DNA of 64,000 bases from Pseudovibrio brasiliensis (GTDB taxonomy: Bacteria; Pseudomonadota; Alphaproteobacteria; Rhizobiales; Stappiaceae), in the NCBI RefSeq assembly GCF_018282095.1, contig NZ_CP074126.1, forward strand, positions 62,001 through 126,000, written 5' to 3'. Position numbers and translations under genes: made by a program. Each line of letters begins with the position of its first letter. Position 1 is the first letter of the stretch. The notes under the pieces are model-generated. The model searched no databases. It was given only the letters and a program-made list of their open reading frames with translations, and was not told where the DNA came from. Below, piece after piece: positions 7,917 through 16,137 of this stretch.

Positions 7917-9080
7917 CTATCCCTCCCGCAAGATACCCAGTGGTGTCAGGTGGTTATCCCAGCTGATGCCTGCGCTTTGGCTGATAATCTGGGCTACGTC
8001 ATCGTCGGTTCCACCAAAGCTGATTGCCCCGTTTCCGTCAGTAATCGCAAAGCTTTCTTCGTCCAGCGGAGCCACGCCGCAGCCATCTGCAACCTGGTGG
8101 AAGCCAATAAACGAACGCTCCGCCACATCCCAGTAGAGGATCTTGCCGCCGCGTGGGCAGGAGGCGGCAATCAGGTCGCCCGTCTGGTTCATCTCCACGC
8201 TGCCAACGTAGTTCTGCAAGCCCTGTGTGACCTCCAGAGGCATCTCCAGCGCAGTCGCAGCCTTATCGAGCCCCAGATGCACCATCAGCGGAGGTGTTGC
8301 ATCCTTGGCGCCCTGAAACTGGCCGCCGACCCAAACGTCCCCATTGCCGTCGAAGCTCATGTGGCGCAGGGAAAGCTGGTGCAGGTCAGAACCCAACGCC
8401 TGCTTGGCAAGCAGGTCACCGGTCGCGGTGTCAATGAAAGCCACGTTTGGCTGCATGCTGTCCAGATTGAGCTTCTCACGCCCCTTATCAGGGTGGGTTT
8501 CAATCCCGCCATTGGCAACAACAAGCTGGGAGCCGTCGGGTGACATCAGCAAGTCATGCGGACCAACGCCATAACTCTCAAACTCGCCAATCCGCTTCGG
8601 CTGATCTCCGGAAAGATCATAGACACCGATCACGCCACGCACATTCTCAAAGTCGTTCTCTGGTGCATAAGCCAGGCGACCGCCAGGCGAGAACACGCCG
8701 TGGCCGTAAAAGTGTCGGCCCTCGGGAGATGTGAACACGAGAGGCTCCCGTGCTCCTGTCAGATCCGCAAGCACTGCAAAGTTCTCGGGACGACGCGCAA
8801 AGGAGAGCAGCCGCATGCTGTTGCGGTCAAAGGAAATAGCATGCCCACGATCCGGCAGAGCTGTCTGATAGAGGATCTCGCCATCTTCGCTGAACACCGC
8901 CAGTGCGTAGCTGCCGGTTGGCGTTCGTAGTGCGCTGGCAAACAGCTGCAGGTCTTCCGCTTCCGCGAATGGCAGACCACTGGCAAAGGCCAGAGAGCTG
9001 CTGGCGCTAAGTGCAACGCCAGAGGCCGCCAGACCTGTCAGAAACTGCCGTCGGCTCAGAGCAAGGGTGTTAGTCGCCAT
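7917..9080 (-). CDS. DUF1513 family Tat-exported protein of an imelysin cluster
   Basis: The chosen ATG (9078-9080) overlaps the stop of the upstream imelysin gene by 11 bases and gives 387 residues beginning [16 protein letters not shown], a clear twin-arginine signal followed by a hydrophobic segment ending near ASA. The mature protein has repeated beta-propeller-like segments such as [43 protein letters not shown] and [11 protein letters not shown], typical of DUF1513 (COG3490). It is last of four genes in a periplasmic iron-acquisition type cluster. Tat export suggests it folds, perhaps with a cofactor, in the cytoplasm. Its biochemical activity is not established. A start nine bases upstream (ATG at 9089) is also possible. 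Confidence 0.85.
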   Translation of the reverse strand: MATNTLALSRRQFLTGLAASGVALSASSSLAFASGLPFAEAEDLQLFASALRTPTGSYALAVFSEDGEILYQTALPDRGHAISFDRNSMRLLSFARRPENFAVLADLTGAREPLVFTSPEGRHFYGHGVFSPGGRLAYAPENDFENVRGVIGVYDLSGDQPKRIGEFESYGVGPHDLLMSPDGSQLVVANGGIETHPDKGREKLNLDSMQPNVAFIDTATGDLLAKQALGSDLHQLSLRHMSFDGNGDVWVGGQFQGAKDATPPLMVHLGLDKAATALEMPLEVTQGLQNYVGSVEMNQTGDLIAASCPRGGKILYWDVAERSFIGFHQVADGCGVAPLDEESFAITDGNGAISFGGTDDDVAQIISQSAGISWDNHLTPLGILREG

Positions 9081-10167
9081 CAAGCGCATTGAAGCCTCCG
9101 GCAAGGCCAAGGTAGCCAGCAAGATCTTCTGCCATCACCACCTTGATGCCGTCGATGATGGTGATCAGGTAGCGCAGCTGTTCACGAACCTCAGGCTCTT
9201 TGCCTGTGTCTTGAAGCGGCTTCGGCAAGTTGGCAAGCACGCGTTGCGCATTGGAGAATTCAAAATTGAGAGAGCTGTCCACCCAGTCCTGCTCATCTTC
9301 CAGAACCTTGGCATAACCGCCCGCATTCAAAGCACCCTGCAGGCCAGCAAGGCTTGCAGAAAGATAGGTCACCGCATTGCCGCTGCGAGCAAAAGGCGCT
9401 TTCTTCGGGTTGGCTTTCTTCTCGGTCTTGCCAAGCACAACAAGCAGGTACTGGTCTTTGTCAACGATCAGGCCTGTGGTGATGGAGTTGAATACCATCT
9501 CCGCAGCTTCTTTGTGAGTGTGCACCACGCCGCCGTCTTGGCTTGGGTTCAGCAGAACCTCAGAGAACCCATCGGGAGACGCCCATTCCGCTTCCAGCTC
9601 CAGTCCGGCGCCCACCAGATTGATGCTGATGCTCTCGGCATAATCACAAAGAAACTCTGCGCCTTTGCCGGTGCCAAGGGTCAGAGACCCATCGCTGGCG
9701 TAGGAGATGCGCTCCAGAGCGGTCAGACCCTGCAAGGCAACGCTTTTCACGGAGAGCGCGGCAGGCTCGCGAACCGTTGGATCCTGCTTGGCGACCACTT
9801 TATTGATCTGCCGACGCACAACACCGCGGCTGTCCGGCAAAAAGGCGAGGCGCTGAGCAAGGTTGTCCTGCGCCATTGGGCCAAATCTCAGAAAATCGAC
9901 ACCTGCCAGTGCAGCAACGGATTTGCTGAAGGTCCCGTTAAAGGCCGCAGAAGTGTCAGCATTAGGGGTGGTGCAAAGGTCGCCTGTGCTTTTCTCAAGA
10001 TCAGTAAGCGCACTGACAAGCTGCTGGGCTGCTGGCCGGATGTACTGCTCAACGCTGGAGCGTGTAAACTGAGCATAGTCCGGAGTATCTGCCGCAAAAG
10101 AAGGGCTGGATACTGCGGTAATCGCGGCGAGGGCCAGACTAAAAGTGACAGCGCGCTTAAACTGCAT
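9070..10167 (-). CDS. Imelysin-family periplasmic protein (second copy in cluster)
   Basis: This 365-residue protein has a Sec signal peptide (KRAVTFSLALAAITAVSS, cleavage after FAA). The ATG overlaps the stop of the DUF1111 gene in a TGATG junction, so the two are translationally coupled. The body is helical and resembles the imelysin/peptidase M75 family (IrpA, EfeO C-terminal domain), which occurs in iron-regulated operons and is thought to bind metal or haem-type ligands in the periplasm. It is shorter than the first imelysin of the cluster, and I do not see the GxHxxE signature, so it belongs to the more divergent group found beside DUF1111 and DUF1513 proteins. The function is inferred from family and context. 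Confidence 0.82.
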   Translation of the reverse strand: MQFKRAVTFSLALAAITAVSSPSFAADTPDYAQFTRSSVEQYIRPAAQQLVSALTDLEKSTGDLCTTPNADTSAAFNGTFSKSVAALAGVDFLRFGPMAQDNLAQRLAFLPDSRGVVRRQINKVVAKQDPTVREPAALSVKSVALQGLTALERISYASDGSLTLGTGKGAEFLCDYAESISINLVGAGLELEAEWASPDGFSEVLLNPSQDGGVVHTHKEAAEMVFNSITTGLIVDKDQYLLVVLGKTEKKANPKKAPFARSGNAVTYLSASLAGLQGALNAGGYAKVLEDEQDWVDSSLNFEFSNAQRVLANLPKPLQDTGKEPEVREQLRYLITIIDGIKVVMAEDLAGYLGLAGGFNALDGD

Positions 10168-11714
10168 CAAAGAGACTCCAGGAACCGGATCAGATTGGCT
10201 CGATCCTTAGCAGGCATTTCAACCACACGTGTTTTGGCAGCTTCTGCTTCACCGCCGTGCCACAGCACTGCTTCCAGCAAGCCGCGTGCACGTCCATCGT
10301 GCAGGAAAAACCTGTGATTATTGACAGTTTCAGTCAGTCCAATACCCCAAAGCGGCGGTGTTTTCCATTCATTTCCGCTCGCGGAACCTGTTGGACGACC
10401 ATCAGACAAACCTTCGCCCATATCGTGCAACAGCAGGTCTGTATAAGGCCAGATCAGCTGAAACTGATGTTCTGGATTCTCCGCAGTGCGGCTGGTGACA
10501 TACTTTGGGGTGTGGCAGCTTGCACAGCCCGCCTCATAAAATACCTTCTTACCAGCAAGCACTTGCGCATCACTCATATCACGGCGTGCTGGAACCGCCA
10601 GGTTCTGAGAGTAGAATGTGACCAGATCCAGCACCGGGTCCGGAGCCTCGGAAACACCAAGGTGCTCCTGCTCACCATGGGCCTGCTCAAAACAAGCGGT
10701 CTGCGCTTCGGTGCAGTCGCCATAGTTGCGCAGGTCATAAGGTGTTGAGATACCAATATCACCGGCAAACGCGCCAGCAGACTGGGACAGAACAGTCGCG
10801 TTCAGGGCCTTCCAGCCAAAGCGGCCAATCACCTTACTGTCAGGAGCAGCAGGGTTCACCCAGCTGACGCGACCAGAAATGCCGTCGTTATCTGCATCAT
10901 CCGGATCAGCCTGAGAGGTGATGTCGGTCTCTGCAATTGCTTCCAGCAGGCCAAGGCCAATCATCGGCGGCGCAACACGAGCAGAAATCAACGCGTGCTC
11001 AGACATCGGACCGTAAGCAAGGTTCTCGATGGTATAGGTTGGCTTGCGCAGGTAAGCGACTTCGCCTTCGGAGAGATCTACTTTGATCTCTTCGTAGGTA
11101 ATCTTCATCTCGCCTTCACCAGGCACACCCGGCACGCCAAAGTTCTGCAACTGGCCGCCATAGGTTGGTTCTGGAAGGAGAGGAACTTCACCGCTCTCAA
11201 TCAGAGCCCGCTCTTCCGGTGTGGAAGGGGCAACAGAAAGGCGCATGAAGATGGAAACCGGGCGCTCGTCATCAATCGGCGGGCGGCCTCGACCGGCTTT
11301 CGGGTGGCAGCTCTCACAGGCGCGCGCGTTAAACAACGGACCAAGACCGTCAGAGGCACGGGTGGAACTTGGGGTAGAGACCCAAAGCTTCTGGAAGAGG
11401 CTTTCTCCGAGACGGAAGTCCTGATGCTTCTCAAAAGGCAGATTGGCACTTGGGAAAGTAAAGACAGCACGATTGAGCGGCTTCTGGGTCGTCGACTTCC
11501 CGGCCTGCATCAATTCAAAATTTTCAGCTTTGGTGAAATCTGTCGGCGCTTTCAGAACCCGGCTGACCTTCGCCTTGTCTTGAGCGCTCAGGTCGGTTCG
11601 CTGGTCCAGATCAACAGCAGAAGCGGAGGGAATAAGTATGCTGGTAAAAGCGGCGGCGGTAGTGGCTATCACTCCGGCACGGCGGCGAAGTGTGGCTGGA
11701 ACCATTCCTGGCAT
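10167..11714 (-). CDS. Di-haem c-type cytochrome oxidoreductase (DUF1111/COG3488)
   Basis: This 515-residue exported protein has an N-terminal hydrophobic signal (AGVIATTAAAFTSILIPSASA). Two CxxCH haem-binding motifs are visible: CESCH near residue 131 and CASCH near residue 398, the arrangement of the COG3488 'thiol oxidoreductase' di-haem family. A third family hallmark, HDGRARGLLEAVLWHGGEA, lies at the C-terminus. It sits between two imelysin genes and overlaps the downstream one. In such clusters it probably performs a redox step on iron or an iron-ligand in the periplasm. This role is inferred; no substrate is known from the sequence. Confidence 0.9.
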   Translation of the reverse strand: MPGMVPATLRRRAGVIATTAAAFTSILIPSASAVDLDQRTDLSAQDKAKVSRVLKAPTDFTKAENFELMQAGKSTTQKPLNRAVFTFPSANLPFEKHQDFRLGESLFQKLWVSTPSSTRASDGLGPLFNARACESCHPKAGRGRPPIDDERPVSIFMRLSVAPSTPEERALIESGEVPLLPEPTYGGQLQNFGVPGVPGEGEMKITYEEIKVDLSEGEVAYLRKPTYTIENLAYGPMSEHALISARVAPPMIGLGLLEAIAETDITSQADPDDADNDGISGRVSWVNPAAPDSKVIGRFGWKALNATVLSQSAGAFAGDIGISTPYDLRNYGDCTEAQTACFEQAHGEQEHLGVSEAPDPVLDLVTFYSQNLAVPARRDMSDAQVLAGKKVFYEAGCASCHTPKYVTSRTAENPEHQFQLIWPYTDLLLHDMGEGLSDGRPTGSASGNEWKTPPLWGIGLTETVNNHRFFLHDGRARGLLEAVLWHGGEAEAAKTRVVEMPAKDRANLIRFLESL

Positions 11715-11807
11715 AACGGGTGCCTGTATTACATAGGCCTTCGCAAAAACGCTAATTCACGCAAACCAACGCACATTTCAACGCAAAAGAAGGCTCAAAG
11801 GGAATAA

Positions 11808-11835
11808 GTCCCGCATGAGATGCCTCATGCGGGAC
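11808..11835 (-). other. Stable hairpin between imelysin and di-haem oxidoreductase genes
   Basis: A perfect 12-bp inverted repeat, GTCCCGCATGAG and CTCATGCGGGAC, separated by four bases, lies eight bases after the imelysin stop. No run of T follows on the minus strand, so it is more likely a partial terminator or an mRNA-stabilising element that keeps the first gene's message more abundant than the distal ones. Confidence 0.65.
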
Positions 11836-11843
11836 CGGATTTC

Positions 11844-13112
11844 TTATTCGAATACTGCAGAAGGATTGTCGAGGCTGTCGGAGCCTTCGAAAGCAATCTG
11901 TTCCAGCTTCAGAACCTTAACTGCACGCTCGATGGAAGAGGTCTGGTCAACCAGGCTGTCAACTGCTGCCTGAACAACAGCATTACCTTCGGTGTTTCCT
12001 TCACCGATCATCTGGTCGTACGCTTCAGTGGTTTCTGCGCGGGTTTTCAGAGCAGTGAATGCACCCAGAGATGCGTTCAGCTTGCCTTCCAGCTCAGCGG
12101 AAACTGCGGAATCTGCCTTTGCCAGTAGGTCTTTAAGGGAAGCGCCTTCAACAACAGTGCCATCAACGCGGGTGTACTTGCCCTGGAATACGTTGTTGAT
12201 GCCAACCACGTCGTTGTAGTGAGACATGTGGGTGTTGTCAGAGAAGCAATCATGCTCTTCTTCAGGGTCGTTCAGCATCAGGCCGAGCTTCATGCGCTCA
12301 CCAGCCAGTTCGCCGTAAGACAGGGAACCCATGCCGGTCAGGATGGTTGCGATGCCTGCAGCTTCGCCTTTGTCAGCCAGATCTTTACGTGCTGCGCCGT
12401 CAGCCTGCCATGCTGCCACCATCTCTTCCAGATCGGTGATAAGTAGCGTGGTTGCTGCCTGAAGATACTGTACGCGGCGCTCACAGTTGCCGCCGGTGCA
12501 GTTTGCAGTGTCGAAGTCAGAAGCTGGACGATTGCCAGCACCTTTCCCCGTTCCGTTCAAATCTTGTCCCCACAGCAGGAACTCAATTGCGTGGTAACCG
12601 GTTGCAACGTTTGCTTCCACTTCGCCAGCTTCCTGAAGCTGATCAGCAAGCAGAGCAGGAGTGATTTCGGTTGCGTCGATCTCTTCGCCTGCAACAGTCA
12701 CTTTTGCGTTCGCGATGATGTTTGCAGCGTAGTATGGGTTTTCTTCGGACTCATTGCCGTAAGCGCCATCAACGTAATCGATCAGACCTTCGTCCAGCGG
12801 CCAAGCGTTGACCTTGCCTTCCCAGTCATCAACGATCGCGTTACCAAAACGGTAAACTTCGGTCTGCTGGTATGGGTTACGAGCTGCAATCCATGCGCGG
12901 CGTGCTGCCTTCAGATTGTCTTCGGTTGGCTCTGCGACAAGCTTGTCGATTGCGACCTGCAGAGTTTTTGCAGTGGTCAGAGAGTCTTCGAACGCTGCCT
13001 GGGCGATGTCGCCGTAGGTTGCAAGAACGTCAGAAGGAGTTGCTGCGACAGCAGCAGTGGACAGGCTGCCGAGTGCGACTGTACCGAGCAAAGCGCCACG
13101 GATAAAGCTCAT
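11844..13112 (-). CDS. Imelysin-family iron-regulated protein (IrpA-like)
   Basis: The ATG at 13110-13112 follows AAGGGGAT and gives 422 residues. A Sec signal peptide (RGALLGTVALGSLSTAAVAA) precedes a helical repeat protein. The imelysin signature GYHAIEFLLWGQ (GxHxxE) is near residue 172, and YRFGNAIVDDWEGKVNAWPLDE is typical of the IrpA-like branch. A cysteine pair occurs in NCTGGNCERR. Members are periplasmic or outer-membrane proteins made under iron limitation. It is the first gene of a minus-strand cluster of four, downstream of an Irr-box-like palindrome at 13280 and a possible promoter at 13227-13254, which fits iron-responsive control. Confidence 0.9.
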   Translation of the reverse strand: MSFIRGALLGTVALGSLSTAAVAATPSDVLATYGDIAQAAFEDSLTTAKTLQVAIDKLVAEPTEDNLKAARRAWIAARNPYQQTEVYRFGNAIVDDWEGKVNAWPLDEGLIDYVDGAYGNESEENPYYAANIIANAKVTVAGEEIDATEITPALLADQLQEAGEVEANVATGYHAIEFLLWGQDLNGTGKGAGNRPASDFDTANCTGGNCERRVQYLQAATTLLITDLEEMVAAWQADGAARKDLADKGEAAGIATILTGMGSLSYGELAGERMKLGLMLNDPEEEHDCFSDNTHMSHYNDVVGINNVFQGKYTRVDGTVVEGASLKDLLAKADSAVSAELEGKLNASLGAFTALKTRAETTEAYDQMIGEGNTEGNAVVQAAVDSLVDQTSSIERAVKVLKLEQIAFEGSDSLDNPSAVFE

Positions 13113-13279
13113 TGTAATCCCCTTAAATGTGCAGTGAACTCGCCTCACGCTAAGCTTGGAAAATCCAGGCTGCACGAATTCAGTTAGCAAACGTATTCAC
13201 GCTCTAAAGCGCGAGAAACTGCGGCTATTTCATATTCCTGACTTTTGTTGTCAAGTTTAAAAACAAGCACTTTCAGTAG

Positions 13280-13296
13280 TTTAGATTTTTTCTAAA
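13280..13296. promoter_or_regulatory. Irr-box-like (iron control element) palindrome
   Basis: TTTAGATTTTTTCTAAA is a near-perfect inverted repeat (TTTAGA, five bases, TCTAAA), close to the iron-control element recognised by Irr in Hyphomicrobiales as I recall it. It lies 168 bases upstream of the imelysin ATG and just upstream of a candidate -35 (TTGACA at 13249-13254), a position suited to activation under iron limitation. Confidence 0.6.
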
Positions 13297-13351
13297 TATG
13301 AGTTTTAGTTGCAACTTATTGTCATTAAAAGCTTTTCAGCACTTTTGCAGT

Positions 13352-13366
13352 TGCAAATCATTCGCA
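13352..13366. promoter_or_regulatory. Fur/Mur-like palindrome
   Basis: TGCAAATCATTCGCA is a 15-base palindrome with one mismatch pair (TGCnAAT-n-ATTnGCA). It resembles alphaproteobacterial Fur/Mur sites. A Fur-family regulator is encoded in this window at 42496. The site could serve either the imelysin cluster or the divergent phosphodiesterase gene. Confidence 0.4.
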
Positions 13367-13545
13367 TAATTAAATGGGATAATGCTGGGAAAATCCGTGA
13401 ATCCCCTGCTCAGTTGTTACCGTTTGTTTGGCATATCTTGACTTCGTATCAGCCATACGCTCTTACGGAACCTTCTTCAGGTACATTTCAGGAAATTGGC
13501 ATTAATCAGTCAGTCTGTCTGCACCAACAACGATAAGAACAGGCG

Positions 13546-15396
13546 ATGGCGGCGCGATTACACACGCTTGCACAATTGATATTCCATGGTTGGAAAGCAA
13601 ACGCGTTCCGTTTGCTGCTGGTACACTATGCCTTCGTTTTCATCGGCGCAGTTGCAATCACACCTATCGTTGCTGGTCTCGGTAACTTCGTTATTGGCCT
13701 GTCAGGCAATGCGGTTCTGGCTGATTTTGAAATCGCTTCCTTCTTCCTGTCCCCCATAGGCCTGTTCGGTGCTTTCGTCTTTGTCGTGGTCTTCATTGCC
13801 ATGGCCCTGCTGGAGCAGGTGGCCATGCTTGCAGTGCTGGACAGGCAGGAAAGCGCTTTCCCAGCAGCACGATATGCTCTGTTCTCAACACTCAGCATGT
13901 TCCCGCGTCTCGGCATGTTTACATGGCGGCTGACACAAAGATTGGTGATGGCCATGGTTCCGGGTCTGGCCATTATCGCCTTGAGCGTGCTGATCTTTCT
14001 GCAAGAGCACGACATCAACTATTACCTCCAGTTTCAACCCGTTGAGTTCTGGATGGCTGCCTTCTTCATAGGAATTGGCGTAGCTCTGGTTATAGTTATG
14101 CCACTCTATGCAATCCTCGTTTGGGGCTTGTCTTTGCCGCTGGTGGTGCTGAGAGATCATCCTGTCGGCTCTGCCTTTGCACGAGCTCGCTTCCTTTCAC
14201 GTGGCCTTCGCCCGGTCTTTGCAGGTGCAGTTTCTCTTTGGTTGCTGCTGGATATCTTAATCCATGCCTTCTTCCTGATTTCGCTGGAACTGATCGGCTC
14301 CTATGCCATTTCTTTTGGCGAGAGCTCTCCTGAAACACTAGCCGCAATCTTGGGCAGCCTCGTCGTGCTCCTGTTCGTTGGAAATACGCTGATCAGCGGC
14401 GTGATGTCTGGCACTATGGCGTTGCTTTTCAAGGCAGCTTTGTTTGTGGCTGATGGAAAAGGGCACACATTCTCTGAGGTCCCGCACACACCAAAGCTGG
14501 AGAGCAAGTGGGCTAACCCACTGACGCCTCTACGCCTTGCTGCCCTTATTGGTGTTGTCGGAGCCATAGTGGTACTGACGGGAACCTATTGGGTTTCAGC
14601 CGACTTGCCGCAAAAAGACGTCCTGATCATTGCCCACCGTGGTGCCTCCTCACACGCGCCGGAAAACACCATCGCAGCGCTGGAGCGCGCGATTGAGGAG
14701 AATGCCGACTGGATTGAGGTTGATGTTCAGGAAGCTGCAGACGGCTCCGTAGTCATCGCCCACGACAGCGACTTCATGCGCCTCATCAGCAAGCCAGCCA
14801 ACGTTTGGGATCTGACGCTAGAGGAAATTCAGTCTCTCGATGTAGGCGGCTGGTTCGATATGGAGTTCCAGGGCGAGCGTGTTCCAACGCTCCGCGAGGC
14901 TCTTGAGCTCGTGAAGGGAAAGGCAACTCTCCTCATTGAGCTCAAATATTATCCCCGCAGCCGCAACGAAAACCTCGAAAACGAGGTCGCGCGCATCGTA
15001 ACAGAAGCGAACATGGAAAACGACATAGCAATCATGTCGTTAGACCGCCCAGCCCTCACCAGAATGCGAAAAATTGAGCCAAACTGGAACATCGGCCTTC
15101 TTACCGCCACATCTATCGGCAATTTCTCCGAACTCAAAGGAAACTTCGTAGCCGTCTCCTCCGCTTCCGCCTCTTTGAGCTTCATAAGAAGAACACAAGA
15201 GACCGATAAGCAGGTTTTTGTTTGGACGGTTAACAATCCATCTACCATGTTACGCTACATCTCCATGGGCGTAGATGGAATTATCACGGATGATCCTGCA
15301 CTAGCGCGTAAGACATTGGAAGAATATAAAGAAATGAACCAGTTCGAGCGGTTATTACTTCATACTTCTGTCTTGTATAACCTGAGCTTGAACTAA
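13546..15396 (+). CDS. Membrane-anchored glycerophosphodiester phosphodiesterase
   Basis: In this 616-residue protein, residues 1-350 contain about seven strongly hydrophobic segments of the GDPD-associated membrane domain. The catalytic GDPD domain starts near residue 365 with HRGASSHAPENT, continues with WIEVDVQEAADGSVVIAHD (metal-binding E and D and the second catalytic H) and IELKYY, and ends with FVWTVNNP and GVDGIITDDP, all hallmarks of GlpQ/UgpQ-type barrels. It hydrolyses glycerophosphodiesters to glycerol-3-phosphate and an alcohol. The membrane fusion suggests action at the inner membrane. It lies near a Ugp-like transporter operon on the other strand, so the two may cooperate in phospholipid head-group recycling. 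The ATG has only a weak ribosome site. Confidence 0.9.
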   Translation: MAARLHTLAQLIFHGWKANAFRLLLVHYAFVFIGAVAITPIVAGLGNFVIGLSGNAVLADFEIASFFLSPIGLFGAFVFVVVFIAMALLEQVAMLAVLDRQESAFPAARYALFSTLSMFPRLGMFTWRLTQRLVMAMVPGLAIIALSVLIFLQEHDINYYLQFQPVEFWMAAFFIGIGVALVIVMPLYAILVWGLSLPLVVLRDHPVGSAFARARFLSRGLRPVFAGAVSLWLLLDILIHAFFLISLELIGSYAISFGESSPETLAAILGSLVVLLFVGNTLISGVMSGTMALLFKAALFVADGKGHTFSEVPHTPKLESKWANPLTPLRLAALIGVVGAIVVLTGTYWVSADLPQKDVLIIAHRGASSHAPENTIAALERAIEENADWIEVDVQEAADGSVVIAHDSDFMRLISKPANVWDLTLEEIQSLDVGGWFDMEFQGERVPTLREALELVKGKATLLIELKYYPRSRNENLENEVARIVTEANMENDIAIMSLDRPALTRMRKIEPNWNIGLLTATSIGNFSELKGNFVAVSSASASLSFIRRTQETDKQVFVWTVNNPSTMLRYISMGVDGIITDDPALARKTLEEYKEMNQFERLLLHTSVLYNLSLN

Positions 15397-15421
15397 CGTT
15401 TCGACCGTAAGAATCTAGTAT

Positions 15422-15820
15422 ATGCCGTATTTTCTAGTAGTGCTTTTGGGCGCGTTGCTCACTGCCCTGTCCATGACCAATTCTGCGACGTCCAAGCCGC
15501 CAGTCTTACTGCTCGGAGACCGCCATACAGTCAACGCGATTGTTGCTGAGGTTAATCTTCCGGATGACCGCCGTGGTCTTGTGCATGTCATTCTAGAAGA
15601 TGCTCGTGTCAAAGCTGAGCGTCTGGATGGCGCAATTCTGCCAGTTTCCGCAAGTGCAGAGCCTTTGGTCGAGCTTCCGGCTGAGCAGTTTACTCTCGAA
15701 CAACTGGATGCAGAAACACGTGATGAGCTCGTCGAAGTTCTGGATGAAGACCAAATGAACGAGCTACACCGCGCGATCGGCGTGGTTTTGGCGAGTAATC
15801 AGACCGTTACCGTAGAATAA
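15422..15820 (+). CDS. Hypothetical exported or membrane-anchored protein
   Basis: A 132-residue protein begins 25 bases after the phosphodiesterase stop, so it is probably co-transcribed. The N-terminus (FLVVLLGALLTALSM) is a signal peptide or single membrane anchor. The rest is acidic, with alternating strand-like segments (TVNAIVAEVNLP, GLVHVILEDARV) and a helical, acidic C-terminus. No family is recognised and no catalytic motif is visible. The start at the ATG is the only sensible one in the frame. I infer a small envelope protein. Confidence 0.65.
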   Translation: MPYFLVVLLGALLTALSMTNSATSKPPVLLLGDRHTVNAIVAEVNLPDDRRGLVHVILEDARVKAERLDGAILPVSASAEPLVELPAEQFTLEQLDAETRDELVEVLDEDQMNELHRAIGVVLASNQTVTVE

Positions 15821-15821
15821 T

Positions 15822-15848
15822 CTTCAATAACAATCTATCTTATTGAAG
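15822..15848. terminator. Weak hairpin between convergent genes
   Basis: CTTCAATA and TATTGAAG form an 8-bp stem with an 11-base loop between the stops of two convergent genes. It is AT-rich and lacks a clear T run, so only weak termination is expected. Confidence 0.35.
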
Positions 15849-15856
15849 TAATAGGG

Positions 15857-16054
15857 CTATTCATCGTCATCTTCGTTATCGTCGGGAATAGCAAGATCAA
15901 CTGCTCCTCCTACGACACTTGTCCCAACCTTCGCAGTTGTTGTGACTGCTGTCGATGCAACAGACACGGCAGCGCCACCTACTGAAACGACAGCGCATCC
16001 GGATATTCCGAGTAATACTGCAAGAGTACTGGCTGTAATCGCGACAAGTCTCAT
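15857..16054 (-). CDS. Small lipoprotein
   Basis: This 65-residue protein has a signal peptide ending in a lipobox, LLGISGC, with Cys20 as the lipidation site. The mature part is a low-complexity V/A/S/T-rich stretch (VVSVGGAAVSVASTAV) followed by an acidic tail, PDDNEDDDE. Short lipoproteins of this composition are common in Hyphomicrobiales and have no known function. It is encoded just downstream of the transporter operon on the same strand. Confidence 0.75.
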   Translation of the reverse strand: MRLVAITASTLAVLLGISGCAVVSVGGAAVSVASTAVTTTAKVGTSVVGGAVDLAIPDDNEDDDE

Positions 16055-16137
16055 CTATTCCCCTCAAAAAACTGTCGTGAACCTCCTCGAAGGCCACCTA
16101 TTTCAATAAAATTTGAAGGGTAGGAATTACTAATTCC

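Larger units (their letters stand above)
13113..13545. other. Divergent intergenic region with iron-control elements
   Basis: This 433-base AT-rich region lies between the minus-strand imelysin gene and the plus-strand phosphodiesterase gene. It contains the two palindromes annotated separately (13280 and 13352) and a candidate minus-strand promoter, with TTGACA at 13249-13254 and TGAAAT at 13227-13232 spaced 16 bases. No convincing gene is seen. Confidence 0.6.

Noticed and set aside
9067-10317. 416-residue plus-strand frame over an imelysin gene
   Set aside because: Antisense to a clear exported protein with signal peptide and coupled start; no recognisable domain.
13309-13536. 75-residue plus-strand frame in the divergent iron-control region
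   Set aside because: Overlaps the palindromes and lacks a domain or convincing ribosome site.
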